A stretch of 54,856 nt of DNA from Phycisphaerae bacterium (GTDB taxonomy: Bacteria > Planctomycetota > Phycisphaerae > Phycisphaerales > UBA1924). Both the position numbers and the translations under genes were made by a program. Location: assembly GCA_014192545.1 (NCBI GenBank), contig BJHL01000006.1, forward strand, positions 122,181-177,036, given 5' to 3'. Shown here one piece after another: positions 17,724 to 25,952 of this stretch. Within the stretch, counting starts at the first letter, position 1. Each line of letters starts with the position of its first letter. Below the pieces are notes generated by a model. It searched no databases. It saw only the letters and a program-made list of their open reading frames with translations, and had not been told where the DNA came from.

Positions 17724-18344
17724 CTACCCCACGACAACGCTCCCGTCTTCATTCGCCTTCATCACCTTCACGCGTGATCCTGTTGCAAGCTCGCTCGCAC
17801 CCTCCTGCGTCGCCTGCGCAATCCGCATCCGCCCTTGCACAATCACCTTTACTTGACCACGCCCTTGGCCCTTCGCTGGCACGTTCGCATACACCTCGCA
17901 CTCGTTGCCCACGCTGGTGGCGACATTCGTCGTGCCGCTGCTCTGCAAGCTGCGCACGCCGCTAATCAGCAGGACAAACAACCCGGCCATCGCAATGCCG
18001 CCCAGCAAACCGATTCCCATGCTGCCCAGCATGGAAAGTTTCATGCCATTCATCGCGCCAAGCCCCGCCCATCCAAAGCCCATCGCAAATGCGCTGACGC
18101 CTTGCACGCTCGCGACCGCCATCAGTGCATTGTGCCCGTGTCCATGGTGACCATCACCATGCGAGCCGTCCATGCCCGCATCGTGCATGTGACCAGCGTC
18201 CGCACTGGTCGCGTCACCCCCCAAATCCAAATCATCGCTGCCGCCAATCAGCATCATCACGAGCTTGATCAAAAAAATCCCCGTACCCAGCAACGCCGGT
18301 ACCGAGAAAATCCAAGCCCCATTCGCAAACAGTGCGTCAAGCAT
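17724..18344 (-). CDS. YqiJ/NfeD-like membrane protein with OB-fold
   Basis: A 206-aa protein with an N-terminal membrane segment (SVPALLGTGIFLIKLVMMLI), a His/Asp-rich loop (HMHDAGMDGSHGDGHHGHGH), two further hydrophobic segments with many Gly and Met, and a soluble C-terminal beta-rich domain (NECEVYANVPAKGQGRGQVK through VKVMKANEDGSVVVG). The C-terminal part has the look of the NfeD/YqiJ OB-fold domain found beside flotillins; no flotillin gene is next to it here. The ATG at 18344 was chosen because the hydrophobic start follows it directly; an open frame runs back to 18452. The His-rich loop could bind metal. Confidence 0.55.
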   Translation of the reverse strand: MLDALFANGAWIFSVPALLGTGIFLIKLVMMLIGGSDDLDLGGDATSADAGHMHDAGMDGSHGDGHHGHGHNALMAVASVQGVSAFAMGFGWAGLGAMNGMKLSMLGSMGIGLLGGIAMAGLFVLLISGVRSLQSSGTTNVATSVGNECEVYANVPAKGQGRGQVKVIVQGRMRIAQATQEGASELATGSRVKVMKANEDGSVVVG

Positions 18345-18452
18345 GCGTAATGATAGAACGGGTGCATGGGCTGGTAACTTCAGCGGCGCACTGCATGCAT
18401 CCGTGCCGTGCAGGGGAACCCCGGAGCCTTGCATTCGGTTCTCCAAAGACAA

Positions 18453-18475
18453 CGCCCGGACGACACGTCCGGGCG
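18453..18475 (-). terminator. Strong hairpin between kinase gene and membrane-protein gene
   Basis: Inverted repeat CGCCCGGAC-GACAC-GTCCGGGCG. Read on the minus strand it is followed by TTGTCTTT, and it lies after the kinase stop (18645) and before the next start (18344), so it probably ends the sigma-kinase transcript. Confidence 0.55.
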
Positions 18476-18517
18476 CCTTTGGGGGACGCGGCCGAGACCG
18501 CGCTTGATGTCATGACG

Positions 18518-18537
18518 CAGGACACAATTGTGTCCTG
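18518..18537. promoter_or_regulatory. Perfect 20-bp palindrome
   Basis: CAGGACACAATTGTGTCCTG is a perfect palindrome with no spacer, between the kinase stop and the terminator-like hairpin. As DNA it has the form of a dimeric operator; as RNA it could form a short stem. It is 174 bases upstream of the YqiJ/NfeD-like gene start, so a regulatory role there is possible but unproven. Confidence 0.45.
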
Positions 18538-18644
18538 TACCATACATGGCGCGACCGAACTCAGATCTTTCATCAACTGAAAAATAATTTCTCGCGTGCT
18601 GAGCACGGCTTGCTTTAAGCCGAAACAGGCCACATTTGATGGCA

Positions 18645-21600
18645 TCACCGCGCGACATCCATCTTTGCATCTCGCAGCACTTGCGCCGGATACTCGCGCC
18701 AAGGCGGCTCACTCAGGGGTTGACAGTTGTATATTGCTGCTAGCCAAGCAACACCTCTTGCCCATTCGTCCCGGCTTCGCTGCGCCCACTTGTCGGCGAG
18801 TGCATCATCGCCAGCGTTCCGTGCGATGAGCGCCTTCAGCCATGCGTAACTTGACCAATTCCACGCACGCTCCTCTTGCGTGTAGCCCACTAGCCAAGAA
18901 CCACTGAGAATGAGATCGCTCACATCGTCATATCGTTTCGTGTGAAGCCTTACTTCGTCACCCCTGCCCGAAGCCAGCAGTGCTCGGATGAGCGTTGCCA
19001 TCATTTCCATCTGCTGGTCCGCTGGCATCGACACGGAGTCTTTGCCTAGCTCATAACCGCGTCGTGCATGCATCTCCGCTTGCTCTGGCTTGTTCCAGTG
19101 CAAGTAAATGTCCGCAAACCGCACGTGTGTTGTCGCAACGACGTGGCCCTGATCGCCCATGACACGCTTGAAAATTTCCAGCGACTCGCTCATCAGCGGT
19201 TCGCCCTCCTCGCACCTGCCAGCCCGACCACACACCCAAGCCGCGTCTCGCAACACCGCTGCAAGATAGAGCGGGTCGATGCTCTCTGGTGGCAGTTTGC
19301 GAATCGCATCGAGTGCACGCAGATTCAGTTCGGCATCGCTGTTTGCGTCACCCAAAAACCGATGTGCTTCCGCCGCTGCTGAAAAGCAATTCACAACCGC
19401 GAAGCTAGGCTGCTTCTGCACCCGCTGCAACACTTCTCCGGTTCGCTGCGACCACATCGCCGCTTCAGGCCAGGCGTGCAGCCGTCGAGAGGAATTGCCG
19501 AGAAGTGCCATCGACTCGGCGACTTCGACGTTTTCTGTGCCGAACAGCCACTGTTTGACCGCGACGAGTGATTGGGCTCGCTCCATCAGCGGTCGCAAGT
19601 CCCGGCTTCCTTCAGCAACTCGTAGCGCATCTGCCAGCGATGCGAACTCTTCGCACGAAGGTCTGCCATCGCTACCGCTGCCTTCAGGCAGCAGTCGCGC
19701 GAGCATGACCAGACTTGCAATGACGTCGGCGTCAGTATCACGCCGGCGCTGCATGCGTGCCTTGAGTGCTGAGATGCAAGCCTTGGCTGCTTCCTCTTGT
19801 TCACCGCGAGATTCGAGCACTTGCGCCAGCACATTCCATGCTCGCCCGCCCGTATCTGGATTCGTCGATGCATAACCCGAAGCGATGACGCTGCGCGCGT
19901 TTGCTTCGGCTTCGCTCGCCTGCCCCAGTTGCAACTGAGCAAGCGCCAGCAACGTGCGAGTACTCGCCGCACGTTCTGACCACTCATCACCCATTGCTTG
20001 CCATTTCTTCAGCAGAGCATCGGCCTGTTTTACCGCTTCAACGCCACGTTTTCTTGCGATCAGGGCGGCAATTTCCGCTTCCTGCATTCGCAGCACACGT
20101 GGATCATCCTCGCCGTACGCGTCGCGCATCAGCATCTTCGCCGTGCGTGCCGACGACTCGGCATACCAACCCGAGCGTGTACCCCGCAACGCATAGATGT
20201 CACTCAGCACACTCTGCACCTGCGCCGCCAGTTCGGGTTCTTCGCTCAGCCACCCCGCATCCATCGCCTCGCGCACATCCAGCAGGTTTTCCTCAAGCCA
20301 GCGCGAAGGCGGCTCCGTCGCCGACTGATCGGCAGGTGGCAAAATCTCTGCGATTACCGTGGCGACCGCCGCTGCTCGAATGGCTTGCTGTTCACGCAAT
20401 CGGCGTTCGAGTGCTTCTCGCTGCTTGGCATCGCTTGCCCTCGCTGCCAGAACTCCCCCGCCAACTGCTGCGCCGATAGCGATCATCGCGACAACCACCG
20501 CCGCCGCGACCTCGACTCTTCGCGCTTTGAGCCGTTTGCGAATGACATACCACGTGCTATCGCGCCGTGCTTCAATTGCCTCGCCGCGCAGCAGCAACTC
20601 CACGTCCATCGCCAATCCGAGTGCCGTTTGATACCGCCGCTCACGATCCTTGGCCAGCGCCTTGAGCAGAATCGTCTCAAGATCAAGATCAACCGGCGCG
20701 AACTTCGTTTTCGTCACCGCCTCACGCGGTCGCATGGGCTCAACCTTGCAAACGCTCTCGATGATCTGCTTGACCGACCCATCCACGCTATAGGGCATCA
20801 TGCCGCATACCAGTTTGTAAAGCATCACGCCCAGCGCATAAACATCCGTGCGCCCATCAACTTCGCTCGGCGCAAGCTCCATCTGTTCAGGCGACGCATA
20901 CTGCGGCGTGCCCAAAAACTCACCCGGCATCGTGATCGACGAACCACCCTCTCGCTCGCGCTGTGCCTGTTCATCGTCTCGTCGCGCGAGACCAAAATCC
21001 AGTACATGCGGCTCATCTGCCGTGTCAATCAAGATGTTTCCAGGCTTCAAATCACGATGAATCACACCGCGTCCATGGGCGTATTGCACGGCGCGACAGA
21101 CCTTTACCATCAGCGTGAGGCACTCGCGTCGCAGTTCCTTTGCCGCGTTTGGTTTTGCCGTCCGTCGAGCTGCCGCCCAAGCATCAAGTGAAACACCCTC
21201 GACAAACTCCATGGCATATCCCAATCGGCCGTCACTGGTTTCAAGCCCTTCAAAGATCGAAACGATGTTCGGATGCTTGAGCGAGGACGCAATCTCTATC
21301 TCACGTTCAAACCGGTAGCGTTCTCGCAGTGATGCGAGTTGCCCCGCAAGTAACAATTTTACTGCCGCAGTACGCTTGGTGGTCTGCTGCACCGCGCGAT
21401 ACACCACACCCTGCCCGCCGCGGTGAGCCTCTTCGATCACCTCGTATCCCGCAATCGTTGGCAACTGCTCCGATACTTGCGAAGCTCTCACCAACCCGCG
21501 ACTCTCAAACGTGCTCACCAGCGCGGGACGTGAAACCAGTTCTCGCAAATCCGCCTCAAATCCGCGATCTCGCTCGATCTCTCCCAGCAGCCGCGTACAC

Positions 21601-21707
21601 CGCGGACAAACAGCCAGCGCGGCTTGTGCCTGTCGCAACCCAGCATGCGTCGATGCGAGCAGCACCAACGAATCTTCACTCGGACAAACATGGCCGATGG
21701 TGTCCAC
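18645..21707 (-). CDS. Membrane Ser/Thr protein kinase with C-terminal TPR-like region
   Basis: A 1020-aa Hanks-type kinase. The GTG at 21707 is 2 bases after the sigma-factor stop, with GGAG about 7 bases upstream, so the two are translationally coupled. Order: short N-terminal segment with Cys motifs (HVCPSEDS, VCPRCTRLLGEI, zinc-finger-like), kinase domain with glycine loop (GGQGVVYRA), AVKLL lysine, catalytic VIHRDLKPGNILI and DFGLARR, a single membrane segment near residue 430 (AAAVVVAMIAIGAAVGGGVL), then about 560 residues of helical repeats resembling TPRs. The kinase would be cytoplasmic and the repeats beyond the membrane. Pairs of this kind are common in planctomycetes. Confidence 0.9.
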   Translation of the reverse strand: MDTIGHVCPSEDSLVLLASTHAGLRQAQAALAVCPRCTRLLGEIERDRGFEADLRELVSRPALVSTFESRGLVRASQVSEQLPTIAGYEVIEEAHRGGQGVVYRAVQQTTKRTAAVKLLLAGQLASLRERYRFEREIEIASSLKHPNIVSIFEGLETSDGRLGYAMEFVEGVSLDAWAAARRTAKPNAAKELRRECLTLMVKVCRAVQYAHGRGVIHRDLKPGNILIDTADEPHVLDFGLARRDDEQAQREREGGSSITMPGEFLGTPQYASPEQMELAPSEVDGRTDVYALGVMLYKLVCGMMPYSVDGSVKQIIESVCKVEPMRPREAVTKTKFAPVDLDLETILLKALAKDRERRYQTALGLAMDVELLLRGEAIEARRDSTWYVIRKRLKARRVEVAAAVVVAMIAIGAAVGGGVLAARASDAKQREALERRLREQQAIRAAAVATVIAEILPPADQSATEPPSRWLEENLLDVREAMDAGWLSEEPELAAQVQSVLSDIYALRGTRSGWYAESSARTAKMLMRDAYGEDDPRVLRMQEAEIAALIARKRGVEAVKQADALLKKWQAMGDEWSERAASTRTLLALAQLQLGQASEAEANARSVIASGYASTNPDTGGRAWNVLAQVLESRGEQEEAAKACISALKARMQRRRDTDADVIASLVMLARLLPEGSGSDGRPSCEEFASLADALRVAEGSRDLRPLMERAQSLVAVKQWLFGTENVEVAESMALLGNSSRRLHAWPEAAMWSQRTGEVLQRVQKQPSFAVVNCFSAAAEAHRFLGDANSDAELNLRALDAIRKLPPESIDPLYLAAVLRDAAWVCGRAGRCEEGEPLMSESLEIFKRVMGDQGHVVATTHVRFADIYLHWNKPEQAEMHARRGYELGKDSVSMPADQQMEMMATLIRALLASGRGDEVRLHTKRYDDVSDLILSGSWLVGYTQEERAWNWSSYAWLKALIARNAGDDALADKWAQRSRDEWARGVAWLAAIYNCQPLSEPPWREYPAQVLRDAKMDVAR

Positions 21708-21709
21708 GC

Positions 21710-22309
21710 TTACTCCTCTTCGTCCCACGCCGCCGTCAACTGTTCGACGATCTCTCGCAGCTTTCGCGTACACCTATGCCGCGCCAAGTACACATCATCA
21801 ATGCTGATGCCCGCCTGTCGGGCCGCTTCCTCCGCCGGCACACCTCGCAACGCAACCAACTCAAATGCTTGCAATGACGCAGGCGACAGTTTGGGCAACT
21901 CGCGCAGCTTCGCAATTGCCTGTTGCAAAATCACGCTGCGCCGCTGCTGCTCCCACACATCTTGCAACGTCGCGTCATCCATTTCATCAAGCGGATCAGC
22001 CCCACCCGACGCGCGCTTGGCGCCTTGCCGACGAATTGCGCGAATTCGATTCTTCGCGATACCCATCACGAAGGCCGAAAGCCGTCCCCTGCCGCGCTGA
22101 TACCGCCCCGCACGAAACTCCCGCAAAAACTCGACAAGCGTCCATTGCGCTGCATCCGCCGCATCGGTTTCCGTCAATCCCAAATGAACACCAAGCCCAA
22201 CCAAGACCGGCCAATACCGGTCCGTGAACTGACGCCACCCGCCCTGATCGCGCTCATCACGCAGCGCATCAAGCAGTAGCGAAGTCGTGACTGGAAGCGT
22301 CCCGGCCAT
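21710..22309 (-). CDS. ECF-type RNA polymerase sigma factor
   Basis: A 199-aa sigma-70-family protein starting MAGTLPVTTSLLLDALRD; an open frame goes up to 22453 but its extra residues look noncoding. Region 2 is recognisable (YWPVLVGLGVHLGL, DAADAAQWTLVEFLREF, FVMGIAKNRIRAIRR) and region 4 follows (FELVALRGVPAEEAARQAGI, DVYLARHRCTRKLREIV). It directs core RNA polymerase to alternative promoters. The stop is followed 2 bases later by the kinase GTG, so sigma factor and kinase form an operon, and the kinase may control the sigma factor by phosphorylation, as proposed for kinase-linked ECF groups. Confidence 0.85.
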   Translation of the reverse strand: MAGTLPVTTSLLLDALRDERDQGGWRQFTDRYWPVLVGLGVHLGLTETDAADAAQWTLVEFLREFRAGRYQRGRGRLSAFVMGIAKNRIRAIRRQGAKRASGGADPLDEMDDATLQDVWEQQRRSVILQQAIAKLRELPKLSPASLQAFELVALRGVPAEEAARQAGISIDDVYLARHRCTRKLREIVEQLTAAWDEEE

Positions 22310-22455
22310 ACGTCTCCAAGCCCGTCGCGGCTCCAACCACACCTGCCGCGACCAAACATACCGCCACGATCCTACCCCACCCCCAGCATCCACGCGAAAT
22401 CCCGTCTCCGAACCCCAATCGCAAACCCCCGCCGACCCGCGTAGAATCAACAACC

Positions 22456-22527
22456 GCGGACGTAACTCAATGGTAGAGTGTCAGCCTTCCAAGCTGAATG
22501 TTGAGGGTTCAAATCCCTTCGTCCGCT
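22456..22527 (+). tRNA. tRNA-Gly (anticodon TCC)
   Basis: 72 bases without an encoded CCA. Acceptor arm GCGGACG pairs with CGTCCGC at 22520-22526; D arm ACTC...GAGT; anticodon arm TCAGC-CTTCCAA-GCTGA with TCC at the anticodon position; T arm GAGGG-TTCAAAT-CCCTT. The gene is intact. Its 3' half (from 22484) is also the left copy of the island attachment repeat, so integration keeps a whole tRNA. Confidence 0.95.
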
Positions 22528-23902
22528 TTGCGACTGAGTGCCCAGAAACGTGCGAATCTCCGCTGTTTTTGGCCGCTTTCGAGCGATCACCTTTGCGATC
22601 ACCACGCTCCGCGTCATCGCGCCACTTTGCACCAGATTGATCGGTTTCGCGCGCCAACTGCTGGCAGTAACGCTGGGGGCTATTCGCATCCGCTGCGCTC
22701 GCGTGCATTGTGCCCGTTGCCGCGTTTCTTCCGGGTGTGTGAATGCTCGGGAGTTTCGCGACCGCCGCCGCCGTGTCGGTCAACCCGAGAATGGTGTAGT
22801 GCTTGAGCGTGGTTTTGTAATCTGAATGCCGCATGAGCCGCTGCGCCACCTGCGGCGCAACGCCCGCCCGCGCTAGTTGCGTGCCCAGCGTCGTGCGAAG
22901 TGCGTGTAGATCGATCACCCGGCTTTGATCGTCTTCGACAGAGATACGTGTCTTCGGCTTGGCGTTCTCGCCCGTGCCGATCATCACGGGCTTGCCATGC
23001 TTGTCGGTAACGTCCACCACCTTCGCGATGCCAGCCCGCAGAAAGTCTTTCAGCCGCGTTAGGTCCTGAACCGTGTCGGGCCACACCCGCGCCGTTGGGA
23101 GCGCAGGGTTGGCGTCCAGCCGACGGCGCAGAGCGTCGGCTAGTTGCGGGTGCATCGGGAGCGTGTCGATGCGCTTCGCCTTGCCATGCCGCAGCGTGAG
23201 TGTGCCTTCGGTGAAGTTCACATCACCCCAAACGAGTTTGGCCATATCGCCCTTGCGCAGCCCCGCAAGCGCAGCCGCGAGATACCACGCATCGCGCCCG
23301 CGCTCGCGAGCCACTTCGAGCAGCCGGGCGAGTTCGTCATCGGTCAGCGGGCGACGGACGCGCCGCCGGTCGCGAGATTCGTCCAGCTTCGGCACAATCG
23401 CCAGCGGATTCGCTTGGGCGCGTCCCGTGCGAACGCACCACGAGTAGAACGCCACCGCAATTTGCCTTGCAAAGTTCACGCTGCGAGCCGACAAGCCGCG
23501 ATCCTCCAACTCCAACAAGTGAAGTTCCAGCGCGTCGGCTGTCAGTTCGGCCAGCCGTGTCGCCTTGCTCCCCACCATCATCGCCGCAAGCTGCGATTTC
23601 TTCTGCGCAACGTGGTGATCGTCGTGCCCGGCGCGTTCGCAGTGTGCGATATACGCCGCCGTGTGCTCTGCCAGAGGCTTGCGGCCTTCTACCGCGAAGC
23701 GATCCTGCGCGGGGTCAATCACAAGGTCGCGACGAAGTGCAACCTCTGCAACCAGCTTGTTGAGGATTCGCTCGGCGGATGCCCGATCCGTCGTGCGTGT
23801 GGAATGTTCGCGCCGCTTGGCCTTGTGATCCCAATAGCTGGCGATCCACGGGCCTTTGGGCACCTTGCGATAGAGCGAGCCAGTTCCTTTAGAGCGTCCC
23901 AT
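22481..23902 (-). CDS. int: Tyrosine recombinase (integrase), C-terminus cut by integration
   Basis: A 473-aa site-specific recombinase. N-terminal arm-binding region with an SAM-like core-binding domain, then the catalytic domain: Arg216 in AGLRKGD, His333-x-x-Arg336 in HALRTT, His359 in RLMRHSD and the nucleophile Tyr369 in KHYT. The C-terminal residues RTKGFEPSTFSLEG are the antisense of the tRNA 3' half, and the stop codon (22481-22483) is chromosomal tRNA sequence. The frame continues without a stop across the 47-bp repeat into the right end of the island (39454-39639), so the native protein should be 534 aa. The start overlaps the upstream regulator's stop by one base (TAATG). Confidence 0.93.
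   Translation of the reverse strand: MGRSKGTGSLYRKVPKGPWIASYWDHKAKRREHSTRTTDRASAERILNKLVAEVALRRDLVIDPAQDRFAVEGRKPLAEHTAAYIAHCERAGHDDHHVAQKKSQLAAMMVGSKATRLAELTADALELHLLELEDRGLSARSVNFARQIAVAFYSWCVRTGRAQANPLAIVPKLDESRDRRRVRRPLTDDELARLLEVARERGRDAWYLAAALAGLRKGDMAKLVWGDVNFTEGTLTLRHGKAKRIDTLPMHPQLADALRRRLDANPALPTARVWPDTVQDLTRLKDFLRAGIAKVVDVTDKHGKPVMIGTGENAKPKTRISVEDDQSRVIDLHALRTTLGTQLARAGVAPQVAQRLMRHSDYKTTLKHYTILGLTDTAAAVAKLPSIHTPGRNAATGTMHASAADANSPQRYCQQLARETDQSGAKWRDDAERGDRKGDRSKAAKNSGDSHVSGHSVAKRTKGFEPSTFSLEG
22484..22530 (+). repeat. Attachment site copy at the integrase end of the island
   Basis: 47 bases from the anticodon arm of tRNA-Gly to 3 bases past the tRNA end, identical to 39640-39686 and in the same orientation. 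The integrase gene reads through it on the opposite strand. Recombination between the two copies would release a circle of 17,156 bp. Confidence 0.95.
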
Positions 23903-24249
23903 TATTCAACCCCCTTGCGAGCCGTGCCCGCCTTCGTCGTCTTCGTTGTTGCCTTAGAGTTCTTGCCTCTCGCTCGTGCCTTTGGCGAGGGTGAGGCACC
24001 TTGCATGCCACGCCCACCAGCGTCCGCGTTTCGCGATTCTGCTAGGGGGATTGGGGGCGTGCGCACTTGTTGCAATTCAAGACGCAGGTATGTACACAAC
24101 GCATCGACGTTGTGCGAGCGAAGCCCGTGCCCGCTGGCAACGAATCGGCTTAGCACCGACCGGTTCACGCCCGTTTGCTTGGCAATCTCGTACTGGCTTT
24201 GCCCGCTCCGCTCGATTGCGTCGCGAAGCTGCTTTGAAACCGTCTTCAT
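23902..24249 (-). CDS. XRE/Cro-type DNA-binding regulator
   Basis: A 115-aa protein with a helix-turn-helix at residues 5-60: LRDAIERSGQSQYEIAKQTG, then VNRSVLSRFVASGHGL. The rest is a Lys/Ala/Gly-rich tail (KARARGKNSKATTKTTKAG), probably disordered and basic. It overlaps the integrase start by one base, so the two are co-translated and it probably controls integrase or excision. The role as repressor is inferred from family and position. Confidence 0.75.
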   Translation of the reverse strand: MKTVSKQLRDAIERSGQSQYEIAKQTGVNRSVLSRFVASGHGLRSHNVDALCTYLRLELQQVRTPPIPLAESRNADAGGRGMQGASPSPKARARGKNSKATTKTTKAGTARKGVE

Positions 24250-24291
24250 GGCATCATCCTATCACGTACGTTGCGTTTGTGCAACTCCAAT

Positions 24292-25134
24292 TTAGTCAAT
24301 TCCCATAGCACGTTTCGGCGGGGGCACGTCGCCCGCCCGCATGAGTTTGGTTACGGCACCACGAATCACCGCCGCATCGTCTGGGTACGTCGATGCGTTC
24401 GCGAGATTCGGATACTTGCGTCGGGCGTGAACAATCCAGCTCGCCCGCTCGCCCTCGTCCAATCCGTCGAACGGATCGAACGCTTTGCGTACCGCGCCGT
24501 CGATTGCCTTCTCTCTCGCCTCGTCCGGCGCAGGCACCGAGTACGCATCGCGAATTGCAGCCACCACGAAGCCCGCTGGCGACTGCTTGCCCTTCGCCTC
24601 ACTCAACAGCCACGCCAATCGCTCGGGCGTTGCGTGCGGATGTGCCAGCCAGTCTTTCCCCACTCCCAAAGAGAGAAGAGCAGCCACCGCCGCCGTGTGT
24701 TGTGTGGTCTGTTCTTTATTCTGTTGATTGGTTTGTTCGGCAACACTCTGTGGCGGGCTGGGGGCCACGCTCTGGCGGGTTGGACGCTGCGGCGTGTCGG
24801 GCTGGGGGCCAGAGGGTGTTGGGTTCAACCCGCCACCGTCTGGCGGGTTGGGCACCTGGAATCGATACCGATTCGACATACGCCCACCCTTGCGTGAGCC
24901 GACGAGCACGAGCCAGCCGAGTCGTTCTAGCTCCCGCACCGATTCACGAACGGTCGATTCCCCGAGACTTGTAGCTTTCGCAAGTCTGGCGATGGATGGC
25001 CATGCAGTCCCGTCGTTGCCGTCTGCGAACGTCACCCACATGATGAGTACAAGCTTCTCACGGCTGTCGAGTGTCGAATCACGCGCCTCGCGCATCCGGG
25101 CGAACTGGTCCACGCGCTTAGGCAGGTTCGCCAT
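24292..25134 (-). CDS. Helix-turn-helix protein, replication-initiator-like
   Basis: A 280-aa protein starting MANLPKRVDQFARM. Residues 20-95 are a winged helix of the type found at the N-terminus of phage and plasmid replication proteins (SREKLVLIMWVTFADGNDG, then AWPSIARLAKATSLGESTV, ELERLGWLVLVG). A Pro/Gln-rich linker follows (NPPDGGGLNPTPSGPQ), then a C-terminal helical region. It overlaps the stop of the preceding gene by 17 bases. It may start replication of the excised circle or act as a regulator; no polymerase or primase motif is visible. Confidence 0.6.
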   Translation of the reverse strand: MANLPKRVDQFARMREARDSTLDSREKLVLIMWVTFADGNDGTAWPSIARLAKATSLGESTVRESVRELERLGWLVLVGSRKGGRMSNRYRFQVPNPPDGGGLNPTPSGPQPDTPQRPTRQSVAPSPPQSVAEQTNQQNKEQTTQHTAAVAALLSLGVGKDWLAHPHATPERLAWLLSEAKGKQSPAGFVVAAIRDAYSVPAPDEAREKAIDGAVRKAFDPFDGLDEGERASWIVHARRKYPNLANASTYPDDAAVIRGAVTKLMRAGDVPPPKRAMGID

Positions 25135-25492
25135 CGCAGCCCTCCTTCTGCGATTGCGCGTGCGCCGCCGCCACCCACACAATCGCCTTGCACCCCGACC
25201 GTGCGCGCGGGCTCTGGCCGCCGTTCACGATCCTCGCCACATCGCGAAGTTCGCACCGGCGAGGGTTGCCGGTGTTACTGGATACTTGTTCGCGAAAAGT
25301 GTGAGCGCGTCCCGCGATCCGCTGGGCGGCTTCTCGCGACGTATTTGGCGCGTTGCGTCGGACAGGGAGAACGATGCAGCGAAGAATGTCGGGTGAGGAT
25401 TTAGCTTTGACGCTTGCCCCGGTTGTCGCCGGGGCCGCGTCGTTTCTGGGGGCTGGGTCCGGGAGCCCGTCAAGTAGCAATGCGTCAGCCAT
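25118..25492 (-). CDS. Hypothetical island protein
   Basis: About 124 aa from the ATG at 25492. The N-terminal 35 residues are Pro/Ala-rich; the middle (APNTSREAAQRIAGRAHTFR) resembles the start of a small winged-helix domain seen in phage proteins, though this is weak. It overlaps its upstream neighbour by 8 bases and its downstream neighbour by 17, as expected within a tight operon. Function unknown. Confidence 0.4.
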   Translation of the reverse strand: MADALLLDGLPDPAPRNDAAPATTGASVKAKSSPDILRCIVLPVRRNAPNTSREAAQRIAGRAHTFREQVSSNTGNPRRCELRDVARIVNGGQSPRARSGCKAIVWVAAAHAQSQKEGCDGEPA

Positions 25493-25700
25493 TGTGCTCC
25501 CCCTTGGCATTTGCCGCGAGGAACGATTCGAGATCGGCGAGCCGGTAGAGCACCGCCTTGCCGATGCGGACGCACGGGATCGGGCCACGAGGGGCGGTTT
25601 GCGACCAGAGCAGCCGCACGCCGATTCCAGTGATTCGGGCCGCTTCACGGGGACGAACAGAGAGAACGGGGACGTAGGGAGAGTTTGGAGTATTACTCAC
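25485..25700 (-). CDS. Excisionase/MerR-like small DNA-binding protein
   Basis: About 71 aa. The GTG at 25700 overlaps the stop of the preceding gene; a G-rich stretch precedes it. The pattern LSVRPREAARITGIGVRLLW followed by PCVRIGKAVLYRLADLESFL is the helix-turn-helix of excisionase-type proteins (R..eAA...GI....L......iP..riG....yr..dLe.fL). This type often acts as the recombination directionality factor on integrative elements. Confidence 0.7.
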   Translation of the reverse strand: MSNTPNSPYVPVLSVRPREAARITGIGVRLLWSQTAPRGPIPCVRIGKAVLYRLADLESFLAANAKGEHNG

Positions 25701-25902
25701 GCGACACCCCCGCTTCGCCCTTCGCACGTTCGGCAAGTTTCGCCGCGACGGTCGGAACGTGAACCAGCACACTCCGTCCCGCGATCAATGCGGGGATTCG
25801 TCCGGCTTCGATTTCATCCCGCAGCCACCGCGCCGGGACGCGAAGGCAACGGGCCGCCAAGTTCAGCGGCAAAGGGTCCGATTGCAGTTGTCGTGTAACC
25901 AT
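25693..25902 (-). CDS. Small helix-turn-helix protein
   Basis: A 69-aa protein starting MVTRQLQSDPLPLNLAAR. The segment LNLAARCLRVPARWLRDEIE then GRIPALIAGRSVLVHVPTV has the same architecture as the neighbouring excisionase-like protein (AA..l.vp...L......g.iP....g). Its stop overlaps the next start by 8 bases. It is probably a DNA-binding accessory or directionality factor; two such proteins side by side is notable. Confidence 0.6.
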   Translation of the reverse strand: MVTRQLQSDPLPLNLAARCLRVPARWLRDEIEAGRIPALIAGRSVLVHVPTVAAKLAERAKGEAGVSRE

Positions 25903-25952
25903 GGCACAAGCATGCAACATGGTTAGGAAACTAAGGCGAAGCTAACCGGCAA

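Noticed and set aside
19998..21191. Plus-strand ORF of 397 codons
   Set aside because: Antisense to the Ser/Thr kinase gene, no domain.
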